A stretch of 64,000 nt of DNA from Luscinia megarhynchos. Lineage: Eukaryota > Chordata > Aves > Passeriformes > Turdidae. The stretch is taken from contig CM067592.1 in assembly GCA_034336665.1 (NCBI GenBank), positions 45,847,761-45,911,760 of the forward strand. Reading direction: 5' to 3'. The position numbers were made by a program, and so were the translations under genes. Position 1 is the first letter of the stretch. Every line of letters starts with the position of its first letter. The notes under the pieces are model-generated. The model did no database searches. It saw only the letters and a program-made list of their open reading frames with translations, and was not told the origin of the DNA. This document shows, piece after piece, positions 35,701 through 48,751 of this stretch.

Positions 35701-38700
35701 ATGTTTCCTTTTTTAAAAAATGAAGTAGTAAGTGTCTGGCAGAATTTAAACATTGGTGTTTGTGTAAGTTATGGTGCTAAGGAGAGCTTTCACATTAATA
35801 ATTACCAAAAAGAGCTGTGCAATAGGAAGTAGACGGTGATGTTTTTATTAGAAATGGGAATCTTTAACATGGGACTTTCATATCACTTCATTGTCAATCT
35901 CTGCAAATTTTCAAGTGTATAATAAAATCAACAACTGTAAAACTATGTACTAATTGAAATCTTGCATCCAGCATTATAATTTTATTTGTTTTGTATCAAG
36001 TAGCTGGCAGCAGAACATTTCTAAATGCAGATGTGTGAGTCCAGACACTTGCAAACTTGTGATCAGTAAATAAACCATGATTTTGTTAGTTGCTGTTTTA
36101 ACAAAAAGGAAAGCTATGACATAGCATATTTCAGATCTTTGAAGGCCAGGAGGAGAACACAGCCCACAGAGCAGTTAATTTATTGTAATAGTGGCTGATT
36201 ACTTAGAGGCTCCCTCTCATGGGCAGGATGACCCACCTCCATGGCAAGGGAGGTGGCAAGGTACATGTTCCTGCTGGACAGCTAAAATCAAGATGTTCTG
36301 TTGTCCTAGCTGGTTGGTAGTCAGGGAGATTGTATTTTCTAGTTGTGTAGCTCTAAGAGTAGTCCCTGGAATGAGCAAATACTACACTGCTTCTGCCACT
36401 TACGTACAAGAATTTCAATGTTTTATCACATTTCATTTCCCAAAAGCAGGACTTGCAGCAGCAGGGAAGAGTGAGTTTTTCAGAAAGCTGGGAGTGAGTG
36501 AGGAGCGGGTTGGAGGAATCCAGAACTCTTCACACCCTACTGTGAGCCCAAGTTAGAAAAGGGACAAGTGTTATGAAAAACCACAGATTAAATGTTTTTT
36601 ATGTTGGAAGGGGACTTTAGTAGAGAATGAAACCTATTTAGCAGAAAGAAACTGAAGTTTACAGGAAAGAGTGAGTCATGCTAACCAATTTGATGGTAAC
36701 ACATGCATGCTACTATTTTTGAGTTTGAAATACACTTTTGATATATTAGAAGTCATTACAGTTTCAAACCCCAACGTAAAGAGTTACAATGTTGATGTTA
36801 GTATGAACACAGAAAATTTGTGGTAATCCTTCCTGTCTCAGGTTTGATCTTCCTGTTCCAGGCTGTTTTACTAATCTGCCATATCAAATTACGGAGCTGA
36901 GCTCAAGAAAATGTGAGAGTACAATGGTAAACCAGTGTTTTCTTCCATAACTGTTGTGTTTATTTTTAGGTAGTAGTCAAGGTTTGTAATGGTTGTCAGG
37001 TAGTAACTCATTCTTATGTTCTTGTTTTGCAGCCATCAGATGCTTTGATTTTGGGAAAGATCAAAAATGTGGACTGTGTGCTCTTAGCAAGGTAAACAAA
37101 CATTTTAAGGAGGTACTGTGTATTATGAGTCCTGACATTTTCTCAGAATTTTTTCTCTTTTTATTAGAACTGAATTTCTGCTCTGACATCATTTACTAGG
37201 TGTGGTCGCTAGCAAAGTCCAGCACAAGTTTGAGGGTTTTTTAATAAGCAAATTCGATGCTACAAGGACTGAGAGTATTAAAAATGCTGTCTAGGTTAGA
37301 TAAAAAATCCAGTGGTAGGTATTGCCCTTGAAAGAATGGCAGCCTGCAAGGCCACCTGCTCTGGTGGTAGGTAGGTGATACTGATAACCTTACTAATTAA
37401 TTCAGCTGCTCACTATGTTTGCAGATTTCCTTTGTGAAATAGTGAAAATGTCTGCTTCCAGATGAACTGTCTCTGGTACTCCTGTAAACTCCTCTAAATC
37501 ATTCCCTTAGATTATTGAGTCCTGTTACTGTTAAAATTATTGCTTAGGGGCTGCATCCTGTGCAGTTCTTCCTCTCTATGTCATTTTTATTCAGATATCT
37601 TTTACTATTCTTGAAGAGACTTTGGAAGTAGGATCTGCAGATGAATGTGTGGAAATTCCACACTGGTGTAACTATGGATGTGTTGGACCAGCACGCTACT
37701 GGATTAAATGTAAGAATACTAACACAGTTCACAGCATCTGGGCAGAATGGACAGAGCAGGTGCTGATGACAGGGTCTATCAGCAGGCCAAGTCAAGGTAA
37801 TTAGTCCAGCACAGGATCCATCCAGGGAATCCAGGCAGGAGCCATAGGGAGTGAGACACGAAGCTGTAGCATGTGTCTAAAACTCATCCCACTCTGGGGA
37901 CAAACTGCAGCATACATCTGAAGGCTCTGAGGGAGACCTGGTTGGGGACTGGCACACTATGACATAGCTCAGGCCAGGAGTGAAGGCTGGGGCCTGAGCT
38001 TGGAGGCAGGAGCACCCAGGCTCACAGGCATCAGGAGTTTCTGTGGAGGCCCAGGGTCTGGCACTTAGGACTCAGTGGTGCACTCAGGGCCCTAATTCTT
38101 TTCATTCCAGTATTTTTCCATTAAAGTTCCAGACTGCTTAACCACCTGCAACTACAACTACACTTCTGTCTGTGGTTTTACTTTTCTTATCTGTGATGGA
38201 ATACGTCATGTATTTTATTACATCTGGACAACATTTTTCTCATTTTTCAAATTAACTGCAAAGCCAAGTTCTCATAGCTGCATTGTTTCAAACTAGACCT
38301 TGGATCACAGATATCTGAACAACTTGGCTGTGGTTTACCTTCTCCCTGGGATTTATGGCCATTCATGTAGAAAACCATGTGAGTTTACTTTTAGGGCTAA
38401 GGTACCTGCAAATTTATCTTTGTGTCTTGGCTTCTGAATCAGATTGGGAAAAAAAGGCATGTATATTCTATAAGACGATTATGACAGCAACTGCAATAAA
38501 TCAATAAATCTGTATGCCTAATAGCTTATCAGAAATGCTAATGACAACATGGGAATCCTGACTGACAGTACTTAATTATGTTGTGTGCAGTTCTTGAATG
38601 ATCAAATACTTAGGACTTTCGGGCCTCTGAGAAAATTAGTTGAGAAATTTAGTTCCTTCTTTATTTCCTTCTTTCTTCTTTAGTTCCTTCTTTTATATGG

Positions 38701-41700
38701 CCGAATATAATTTTCTAATGTGTTTAATCATGTAAGTGATGGGCTTCTATAGCAAATACAGACATAGCACAAAGGCTCGTGCTTATAAGACCAAGTATTT
38801 TCTGTGTTAGTGAAAAAGAATACTGCGGCAGTGTGAAGTCATTCTTTTAATTTTTGAAAGCTGTCAGATCACTTAAAGATCAAAGAGAAAAATATGATGA
38901 TTCTACTATTTTCTTTGGAAAGATGACAGATTAGAACACAATGCTCTGTGCCGTGCCTCTCTTTGTGTAGGCGAATAAAAATAACACTTCTGGGCAGAAA
39001 ATTCTGGAGGTGCATATAAATCTTAAGTACTCCCTGAAGTGTTTGGAAAAGAGGTTTCCGAATCTATGGAACTGACTTAGAAGATTCAGAGAAAAATGCT
39101 TATTTTAATCTTGAAGTTGCTGGAATATATTTGAATTGCATTTTAAAGATTCTTTTCATTACAGTCATGAACTTAAAATTTTGCATTTAAAAAGAAAATT
39201 ACATCACTGCTTCTTAAATTGAATTCCAGGAGAAACTCAATACATTTAGGAAAACAAAATGTACTGGAAGTGACTGAAATGGTCAGTTCCACTTCCAATA
39301 TTGTTAGGGGAAATATGTTTTCTGAAATTCTCTGTATTTGGGAGAAGGAAGCCAATTTCAGTCTGATTTATTTTACTCTCTTGCTTCATGTATCTTTGCA
39401 GACATGGAAGGCATCATACAATTATGCCATCAAATGTCAATTACCGTGCCAATATCTGGGCCTTAAAAGAAGAAAACTGTTCCCATGTATTAGTGACTAC
39501 TGCCTGTGGTTCATTACGAGAGGAAATACAACCTGGCGATCTTGTCATAATTGACCAGTTCATTGACAGGTGAGCAAGAAGGAGGAAAAAGAGTACAAAT
39601 GGGGTTAAACTATATAATATGTTCATGTTAAATAAAGTTTTTGTACAATAAGATGATAGCCTCAGTTCTTCTGTCAAAAAGTGAGATTCATACAAGAAAG
39701 TATGATAGGAAATGAGAATGCGATTATAAGAAATTCCACTCTAACAGACACAGAAATACTAGGCGTTGAAGAAGTAAATTTGTTTCCAAAGTCTGTGTAT
39801 ACTGGCTGGTCCTATCCTTCTTGATTATCTGACTAGAAAAATTCAAGCAAAGCTGGTGGCAAAATACAGCTACATTTAAACATCACCAGCAACACCAATA
39901 ATTCAAAGATCTGGTTGCACATTTTAAAGGTAGATTTACTTTAAATACTTGGAGGTATATTATGTCTTGAAGTCTTATTTGGATATTCCTCCTAATCTGG
40001 AGTATTTAAAATGGCGTATGCAGCTTCTTTGGGCATTTATGGTGCTGCTGGTAGTTTTTCTTTGCCAACTGAACATGCAAACCTAGATTTGTTCCCTGCA
40101 CTGCAATGCTATTAAAATTTTGACTCACTGACTTTGTGTGTGTGTGTGTGTGTGTGTGTAACTAAAATGCTTTTTTTTCTTGTAACAGTAGTTATTAGAT
40201 GCAGTGTATCTAAATTACTAGGTACCCTGCAAGGGCAAACCCCGTATAAAATGCTTCCTGTTATATTGGGGTTGATGGGTGAATATCAGCTATATTGCTG
40301 ACAAAGCTCTTTTTCTTTTTTTTTTTCCTTTTTTTTTAAAGTATTGATGCTGATTTATGTAGGAAAGATATTAAATAGACTTGGTTTGGATGATTGTGAG
40401 TTAAGCACCGGCTATTTTAACTGCATTATCACCTGGCAGACTCCTGGGTAAGTGACAGGAGCCTCTGTTTGCCATTGATGAACCACACCTGGAGTACTTT
40501 ATCCAGGTCTGAGCTCCACAGTGAAATTTGGACATGGACATCCTAGAGAGAGCCCAACAGCAGGCTATGAAGATGCTAAAGGACTGCAGCATCTCTCCTA
40601 AGAGGAGAGGCTGAGACAGTGGGACTGTTTAGCCTGGAGAATACTGGACTCAAAGGGAATATCATTGATCTGTAGAAATACCTGAAGGGAGGGTGCACAG
40701 AAGAAGCCAGGCTTTGTCCTTTGAGCAGTGCTCAGAATCAGAGGCAGTAGGAGCAGACTGAAACACAAGAGGTTCCCTCTGAGTACCAGAGAACATTTTT
40801 TACTGAAGGTGACTGAGTACTGGCACAAGTTGCCCAGAGAGCTGGCAGAGTCTCCATCCTTGGAGATATTCAAAGCCATTTGGATATGAACCTGGACAGC
40901 CCATTCTAGGTGAACCTCCAGGTGACCTCCAGAGACCACTTCTGCCCTCAACTGTTCTGTGATCTGTGTTTTCATTTAGAGTTTATTCATTTTCGTTTAG
41001 AGTTTATTGTGGTCACCAGTAGTAGCCTATTTATAAACAATGTTTTGCTTGTACAAGTAAGTATTTGTTTTGACGTAGAGAAGTGGAGACTTGCTGTGAC
41101 TTGTTTAATGGCATCAGGAAGCCAAAATGCTGCTCAGAAAAGCACGTGAAAATGTTCCAGTATGGAAAATGATATGTAATATAAATGTAAAAATCTTCCC
41201 CAACTTGCAGTTTAATTCAGAAAACTGATACATTGTAATAGTCTGTCTCTTTTTGACAGCTAAATTTCTGTGTCAAGTCTTTTTCTCATAATGTTTTGTG
41301 CCAGAGAGTGTTAGACTGCTAGGTCTTTAGAGATAGGTTTAACCCTTCACAGCAGTCTAAGAGTAATTGCATTATATAAGTCATTATGCCAACAGTGCTA
41401 CTGATGGGAAGATATTTTTGTGGTACAGAATACTTTAGTTGTCCACCAACGTCCGAAAAGATGTAATTTTTATGATATACCTTCTAGTGAAAGATCAGAG
41501 TCATGCAATCAGTATTAATAGTCTTGGGAAGAAGGTAGTGGTTAAATTTATAAAAACAGTCAGTTATTTTCCTTGAAAGGTATTCTGACTTCTATATAGT
41601 GGTTAAGCCATGCCAGGCAGTACATAGGAAATAAGTTGTGATCTAGGTGGCGAGGATTTACACAGGCCACCATTAAAATCAGTGCCTTCTGGTGTCCAAA

Positions 41701-44700
41701 TGCTAGAGATCTGGACTCTCTCTATATATGTTCTCAATAAGGAGAATTCCTTTTCTCAATTCTCCTTGCATGTGTCAAGCAAAAAGAAGGAATAGGAATG
41801 GATGAAGTGCTAGAACTAAGCAGAAAACTGTAGGCAGCTACTGTAATTTGTTCTCCTTATGCATGCACACTGTGAAATTAATGACGGTATTGCAATATAA
41901 GGAGTAGTGTAGGACTTCTGCCTAGCATGGGTTTGACTTACAGTGGTGGAACACTGAAAAGGTGTAATTAGAAGTATATAAGATTTCCGAACTTGATTCT
42001 ATGTATAGTTTCTGCATTGTTTATGCTTATTATTTTGTGTAATTAAATAATAAAAGATGCATTATATGAAATAAATAAAAAATACATATAGTGTGTTCTG
42101 CTTGCTTCCAAATCCAAAAATTACCACTTGCTACTACAGGCTGCAAAAGTTGTTCTCCTCTTTAAAAAGGTGCTTCAGAAATCTAGGATAATTTTTTTTC
42201 TGCCTTTGCCTCTTGTTAGTTCATTGCAGTACTGTTAGTGAGTTGACTACATCAGATTAATTGGGGGCTTTTGAATACTTTCTGTTTGGTTTGCTGCTGA
42301 GATTTGCTAGGAAGAGGAGAGCAAAACAGTAACTACTTACTTGCACGACTGTTAGGGGTTGGTTTTTCCTTTCCTCTTTGCCTGTGGAGTTTTACCCACT
42401 GACATGCTAAAAAGCGCTGATAGCTAGGTCTTAGAGACAGGGAGAGGGAAAACCTCCTTGTTTTTTGGGGGGAATTTTTTTTGGTGTGGGGGGGGACACC
42501 GCGAGATTAAAAGCAGATAAAAGGAGAGTGGGGGCAGTTGCTCTTTCTTGCTCGCTTTTGGCTTTGAAGGAGGAAGGTTGCTGCAACCACCACCATCCCA
42601 ACACTGGGAGCTGCCTCTTCTTCTGCTGCTGGACCCTGCCCTGCCAGGGCATCCTGCCATTTCAGCTTGCTGTTTCCAAGCATCCTGCAGGGGTACCTGG
42701 ACCGACACTGCCCCAGTGTTGGTGAACTAAAGACTCTCCTCCATCCCTTCCTGTCTGGGCACTGGGAGCAGCTGCCCCGGGGGTTTCAGACCCAAGGCCT
42801 CTCCCATCCCTTCCTGTCTGGGCACTGGGAGCAGCTGCCCCGGGGGTTTCAGACCCAAGGCCTCTCCCATCCCTTCCTGTCTGGGCACTGGGATCAGCTG
42901 CCCCGGGGGTTTCAGAGCCAAGGCCTCTCCCATCCCTTCCTGTCTGGGCACTGGGATCAGCTGCCCTGGGGGTTTCAGAGCCGAGGCCTCTCCCATCCCT
43001 TCCTGTCTGGGCACTGGGATCAGCTGCCCCGGGGGTTCCAGAGCCAAGGCCTCTCCCATCCCTTCCTGTCTGGGCACTGGGATCAGCTGCCCCGGGGGTT
43101 TCAGACCCGAGGCCTCTCCCATCCCTTCCCGGCCGGCCCAGCCGCCATCAGCGCCGCTCCCAGCCCGCCCCGCAGCGCCCCCTGCAGCCGCGCGGGGATC
43201 ATCGCACCCGCCCTGCCCGCCCGGAGCCACCAGCGCCCCTGCTGGCCGTGACGGGAACTGCACCCAGGGAAATGCCCGCGGCCGAGCGCTGAACTGGGTT
43301 CTGTTCTGGTTGGAGTTAATGCTGCAGCTCTTGCTGGTTTGTTTGCCTTGTTATACGTACTAGTAAAGAACTGTTGTTCCTATTCCCATATCTTTGCCTA
43401 AAAGTGCCTTAATTTCAAAATTCTACTGATTCAGAGAGAGAAGGTTTACTTTCTCCGTTTCAAAGAAAGGCCCTGCTTTTCCCTAGCAGACACCTGTCTT
43501 TCAAACCGGGACAATGTCTGAGCTCAGCTGGGGAGATGTAGAAAATAGCTTCCTGTAACAGCTGCTAGTTTTGTTGTTTCTGTTCTCCATGTCACAAACA
43601 CTAGTACAATTACTGCAGTGTTGTTACACCCTGTAAATTTTTTGTAGGATTTTCTTTCAGTGTCTCTGAAGATTCAGAGCATACTGAGACAGATTTTTAT
43701 ACACTTATGCCAGTCTGAATTTACTTTTTTTTTTCATTACCAGTAGTTTGATAATTAAGCACTACTGAAAGGAAGAAGGTGATGATGGAAGTGGTAGAGG
43801 GCTGTTTGTCACAGATGGAAATGACTGGTTTGTTCATTTATTTGAGTTGTGTTTTGCTTCCTAGAATCAGCCATAGTCAGAATTGCCAGAAAATCATGTG
43901 TTACTGTGATAAAACCAAAAAGAAGGAGCAAAAGCCACCTTATTGTTGGATTAAAAGTGTGACTGTTGCTGCAGGTACAGGGGCTTAGTGCTGTTTAATT
44001 TCCAGGTAGGTTTAAACTACAACAGAGGCGGAGGAGAAGTTGTCTGAGTGTGAACATGTGCATTGCTCAAGGCAGTTATAGGTCTTACTGTTGTTACTTA
44101 GTCCCATGCAGTTTGTATGAATGATGCTAAACTTAGTGGGATTTCTTTATGAGGCCACGTAGTGATGTGGCCGTTCTCTTCAAAGAACACAGGGTATTTG
44201 AAAATCAGATATTAATATTTATGCATAGGAGATCTTTCCTTGCACTTTTCTAGTTGAAAGTGCCTGGCTAACAACATCTGAAATACACTATAATGCAGGA
44301 CATGGATTGTGGCTTTTACCATTTCTTCCAACTCTAAATAATTTATTAGCAGACAAAATAGAAAAGTGTGAAAAATTATGTATATTCTATTCGCAGCTTT
44401 TCAGTATCCCATAAAGGAAAAAATAATGTTGGTGTTTCAACTGATTTTAACATCTATATCCCATTTTCCCAATGTTTTTAATTTGTCCATCTCTTTCCTA
44501 TTTTATAATCTCATTCTTAAGACTATCCTATTGATGCATTTTTTTGTCCAAACCTATTTTAATATATAACTTGTATTTAAAATCTTCTAAATATTTCCTG
44601 GTGACTTTATTGGGGAGCTGTTATAAAAAGTATTCCCAGCAGATACTTTGTATTTCAAGTGTGGATTGAATTTGACTGTTGTCTTTATTTTCTCCTGTAA

Positions 44701-47700
44701 AGCACTATATGTGACGCACTGCAGGGAAGAAGGGAATGTCTGAGAACATTGTTCCAGACAATTTGCACCACCATCCAGTTGTGTGGATTAGCTGGAAGCA
44801 GTGCATTTGAGAGTAAAGTCTTAGTGGATAGCAGTTCCATGTGTTCCAAAATTGCATGCTGGATGATAATTTCTATATATTTAACCATTTCCATCCATTG
44901 AAAGAAGAGAGAAAAAGGATTCTTCTACTTGGAAGCTGGCACTGCATGTGTGTGTGTGATTTTTCTGAGAATGTGATGACATCCTCTTCCAAGGTTTTTG
45001 TGGTTTTCCTTCATCCTGGAAGCTGTTCCTGTAAATTTCCATCCTTTCAATGTAAGAATGCAGTGATATGACCAAGTTCTATTTCAACTAGCCCTGTGAT
45101 GATTGAGATTTTATTCCTTCACTTCCTTAAAGCTTTCTTATACTTTTTTCCAGATTTTACATGCCTGACTATTAAATTAGCTAATTGTTTTGCAGTAAAA
45201 TTGCATCACAGTAGGGCTCTTTGTGTCATTGAGGAACAAATCATCATTTCACTGTCTGACTTAACAAAAGATTTTTTCATAATGAATTGACAATGCACTA
45301 GTGGAGTAACTGTTTTATATTCTTCAGCTCAATTCTCAAAGGTTTGTACAGAGGCAGAATTACAGGTGGTCACTAATATCATCCTGATTTTTTTCTCCCA
45401 CTCCCAGGGATGCTGTGTTTTTTGGTTTGTATCAATTTGTTGCTTTTTTCTTTCTGTTGTTCTCTTTAAGCAAGTTTTCTGCTTTTCTAGGACAACTAAA
45501 AGACATTGTACTTTATATGATGGAGAACATTCCAGTCTCTCAGGAGTATGCCATATTCCAATGGCTGAGCCGTTCTGCGCCAAAACCAGAGAGGTTAGTG
45601 AATTCTGTAATAGTATTAAGAAATGTTGTTTTTATGGCACTTTTTTGTGATATATTAGTCTAATTGTGTATTGTTAGAGTAGAGGCCATATGCATCTCTT
45701 TATCCTGTTTCTCAGATACATCATGGTAGTAAGGATAAATGTAACGTTCGGAAGGCATGGGAAGTAAAAGATTTTGGGTCTGTTTTCCTAAGGGAGGTAT
45801 GCAGAAGAAGTCAGTTGGCAACATAGATTTTCCCAGAGTCTTAATAGCAGGATGAAAGATCTTTATTTATCAAGTAACCAGCCAAGAAAGAAAGAACGTG
45901 AATAAAGCAGTTAGGATTAGAAATTAGTTCCATTTTTTTTTTCAGTAAAGCTGCAGCTGTGGTAGAGGCACTCCACATACTTAAATATTTAAATAAGTAG
46001 TACTTTAACATTCAAAGTAATTGCAGTATTGCATTTGTGCTTTTGTGCATTGTGGAGGTGGGTGGTGGTGGAGAGTCAAGGCATAGGATGTTAAGCATTG
46101 AAACAAGCCAAATTATATTTACCTTTTGTTCTTAGTTGTTGCTCTCAGTTGTGTCACTTCAAGATTTTCAGGCTTCTCAAGACTAGAGATTGTGAAACAC
46201 TTCTATTTTTCAGCATCTTTATAAGCTGCTGGGAGGAGTGTATCTGATTAAATATGTGACCTTAGTGTATTCCTGAAGTTGAGGAAAAAGGAAGGTTGAA
46301 GATTGGACTGCATATTTTGTGGTGTTGTGGAATACTCTGTTCAGTAGCTGCAAGGAGGTACATTCTTCACAGGAAAGGGAGTACTTACAAAAGTCAGTCA
46401 TAATTATCTAAGAGACCTGCTCTCTGCAATCAAGACAAAGCTGAATTGAAGCAGGTGGCACAGTCTATACCCAGAGCATGTACAAACATTTGGACTTCTG
46501 AACTACTTTGCTTTTGTCATTTGGTTCAGTGTCATTATGTGCTATTTCTGTTAATTTGGCCACACTGGTATAGAGGTATTCACACTGGGAATCAAGGTGT
46601 TTTACAATGAGCTAAAGATATTTTAAGTCTCATGAAGAAATAAGCCACTGCATATTATACATGTGCATGCTTTTGCCCTTCTTTCATTGAGCAGTAAATT
46701 ATGCAAAATACTTTGCTTTTTTCTTGCAAAAGGAGCCTAACCACATGCTCTTACCAAAGATTAGTTGGCACTTAGATGCTTCCTACTGTGAGCATGATGT
46801 CATGCAGAAGCAAGGAGTTTATTAAGAAATCGATTAAAAGGTGTTACCACATTGCTGATTGGCAGTACTTCATTTCTAAGAAAACTAAGTACTCATACAT
46901 AAGACATTTCCTGACACTGCAGAAAACATATGCCAACACTTATTTTATTTCAGTTGTTAACTAGCTAGAGATGTTAATTGGGTTTTACATTTTTGAAAAG
47001 CCGGCAGAGAAATGTGCCTCTTCAGAGAAAAAACATTTAGGTAATTCCCAGTCACAGACATGTGATCATTATCTCATTAGCCTGTGCATTCTAATCTACC
47101 TAAGAGATGTTTTAAAGAACATGTGGGTTTTGAGCTCTTTGTGAGACTAAGAAGTATTTTCACTTCATTTGAAAATACCAGATAAAAGTTACTTAAATTT
47201 TTTCCTGAAACTATGTCTGAAAATTGTTGGGATAATTTCAGCCCAGTTGATCCCAATTCAGAGAAATTCCATAGATAAACGCCATAGTAATAAAAAAGCC
47301 AAAATTATGAATGTAATATATTTAAGGAATTTTGCATCTAAACATCTGAAACCATATTAAATTGCATTTGTGCAAATACATAAACCAATCTGTTTTAGTT
47401 GGTTTATGCACTGTAAATTAAATGAGAATTTAAATGGAGTTTATTTTTTCTCTCAGAAGTTTTGAATAATATGGGGTATCTTGGGTATTGCTGCTTTTAG
47501 AAACTGAAGCTCAACACATCTTATAGGCAGTAAGTTAGAACTTCGTTAAGAGTTTCAGAGAAGTACTGCTCATGTCTGTTTTTATCATGTCAGTTGGTCT
47601 GTTGATTTATTAACAATGTAATTAACTGGCATTCAGCTAAACATATATTCAGAATTAATGGCATCAATAAACCAGAATATTAGGTGTGATTAATATTAGA

Positions 47701-48695
47701 TCAACTTACAGCACAGGCCCAGCTGCATTGCCATGTGCAGGGACACCTCCTGCTAGAACAGGTTGCTCAAGGCCTTACCCAGCTATGCTTTGAACACTCC
47801 CAGTGTTGCAGCATTCGCAACGTCCTGGGGCAGCTTCTCCCAGTGTCTCACCACCCTCATGTTAAAAAAATTTCTTCCTCTAAATATCTAACCTAAATTT
47901 CCCCTCTTTGCACCAGTTATTCCTTGTCTTATCTCTACAGTTCCTGACAAGGAGTCTCCCTCCACCTTCACTGTAGAACTCTTCAGGTACTGGATGATTG
48001 CTATAAACTTCCCCTGCAGCCTTTTCTTCTCTAGGCTGAGCAGCCCCAACTTTCTCAGCCTGTCTTCATAGGGGAGGTGCTCCAGTCCTCTAATCAATTT
48101 TCGTGGCCCTGCTCTGGACTTGTTTCAACAGATCCATGTCTTTCTCACAGTAAGGACTCCAGAGCTGGGTGCAGGGTTTTCCAGCTGGGCTCTCACCAGA
48201 GCAGAGCAGAGGGGCAAAATCCCCTCCCTCTCCTGCTGCCCACGCTGCTTTGGATCCCATTGGCTTTCTGGGCTATGAATGCACATGGCCAGGCCATGTT
48301 GAGTTTTTCATCATTCATAGCCCTCAAGTCCTTCTCAGCAGGGCTGCTCTAAATCACTTCTTCAAACCTGTAGGTGTGTAAGGTGTTGCCACAACCCAGA
48401 TACAATGCAGACTTATCCTGCATCTGCAGCTTTATGTTGTTGTGCAGCTCCACACAATGCACTGCTCCATGTACCAGGGAGAGGGCACCCCACAAGGTAA
48501 CAAGTGTTGCTGCTTGTTGCAACTGTTTGTGTTGAGTGTAGGCTTCCCACAGTGTTTTGCAGGGAAGCTGTTCGACGTGGCATAAGTCATGACGCTATAG
48601 AGGTTGCTTCTAGAGATGTCAGACTAGGTTTTTCACTGCTGCTGTGTTATGAGGGTCCCTCCTGACTAACGACATTTTTGGTGGTGTTTTATCTA

Positions 48696-48751
<56 letters not shown>

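Larger units (their letters stand above)
29048..37032 (+). other. MTAP: MTAP intron 2
   Basis: GT-AG with donor gtctgt and acceptor tttgcag, phase 0, 8.0 kb, the longest intron. Holds a family 1 LTR (30818-31473) and a CR1 copy (33905-34806). Open frames near 35.2 and 36.2 kb (about 120 codons) have no recognisable domain. Confidence 0.85.
39570..45490 (+). other. MTAP: MTAP intron 4
   Basis: GT-AG, phase 2, 5.9 kb. Contains a TG microsatellite, a CR1 copy and a GC-rich LTR with a minisatellite. No other exon seen. Confidence 0.85.
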
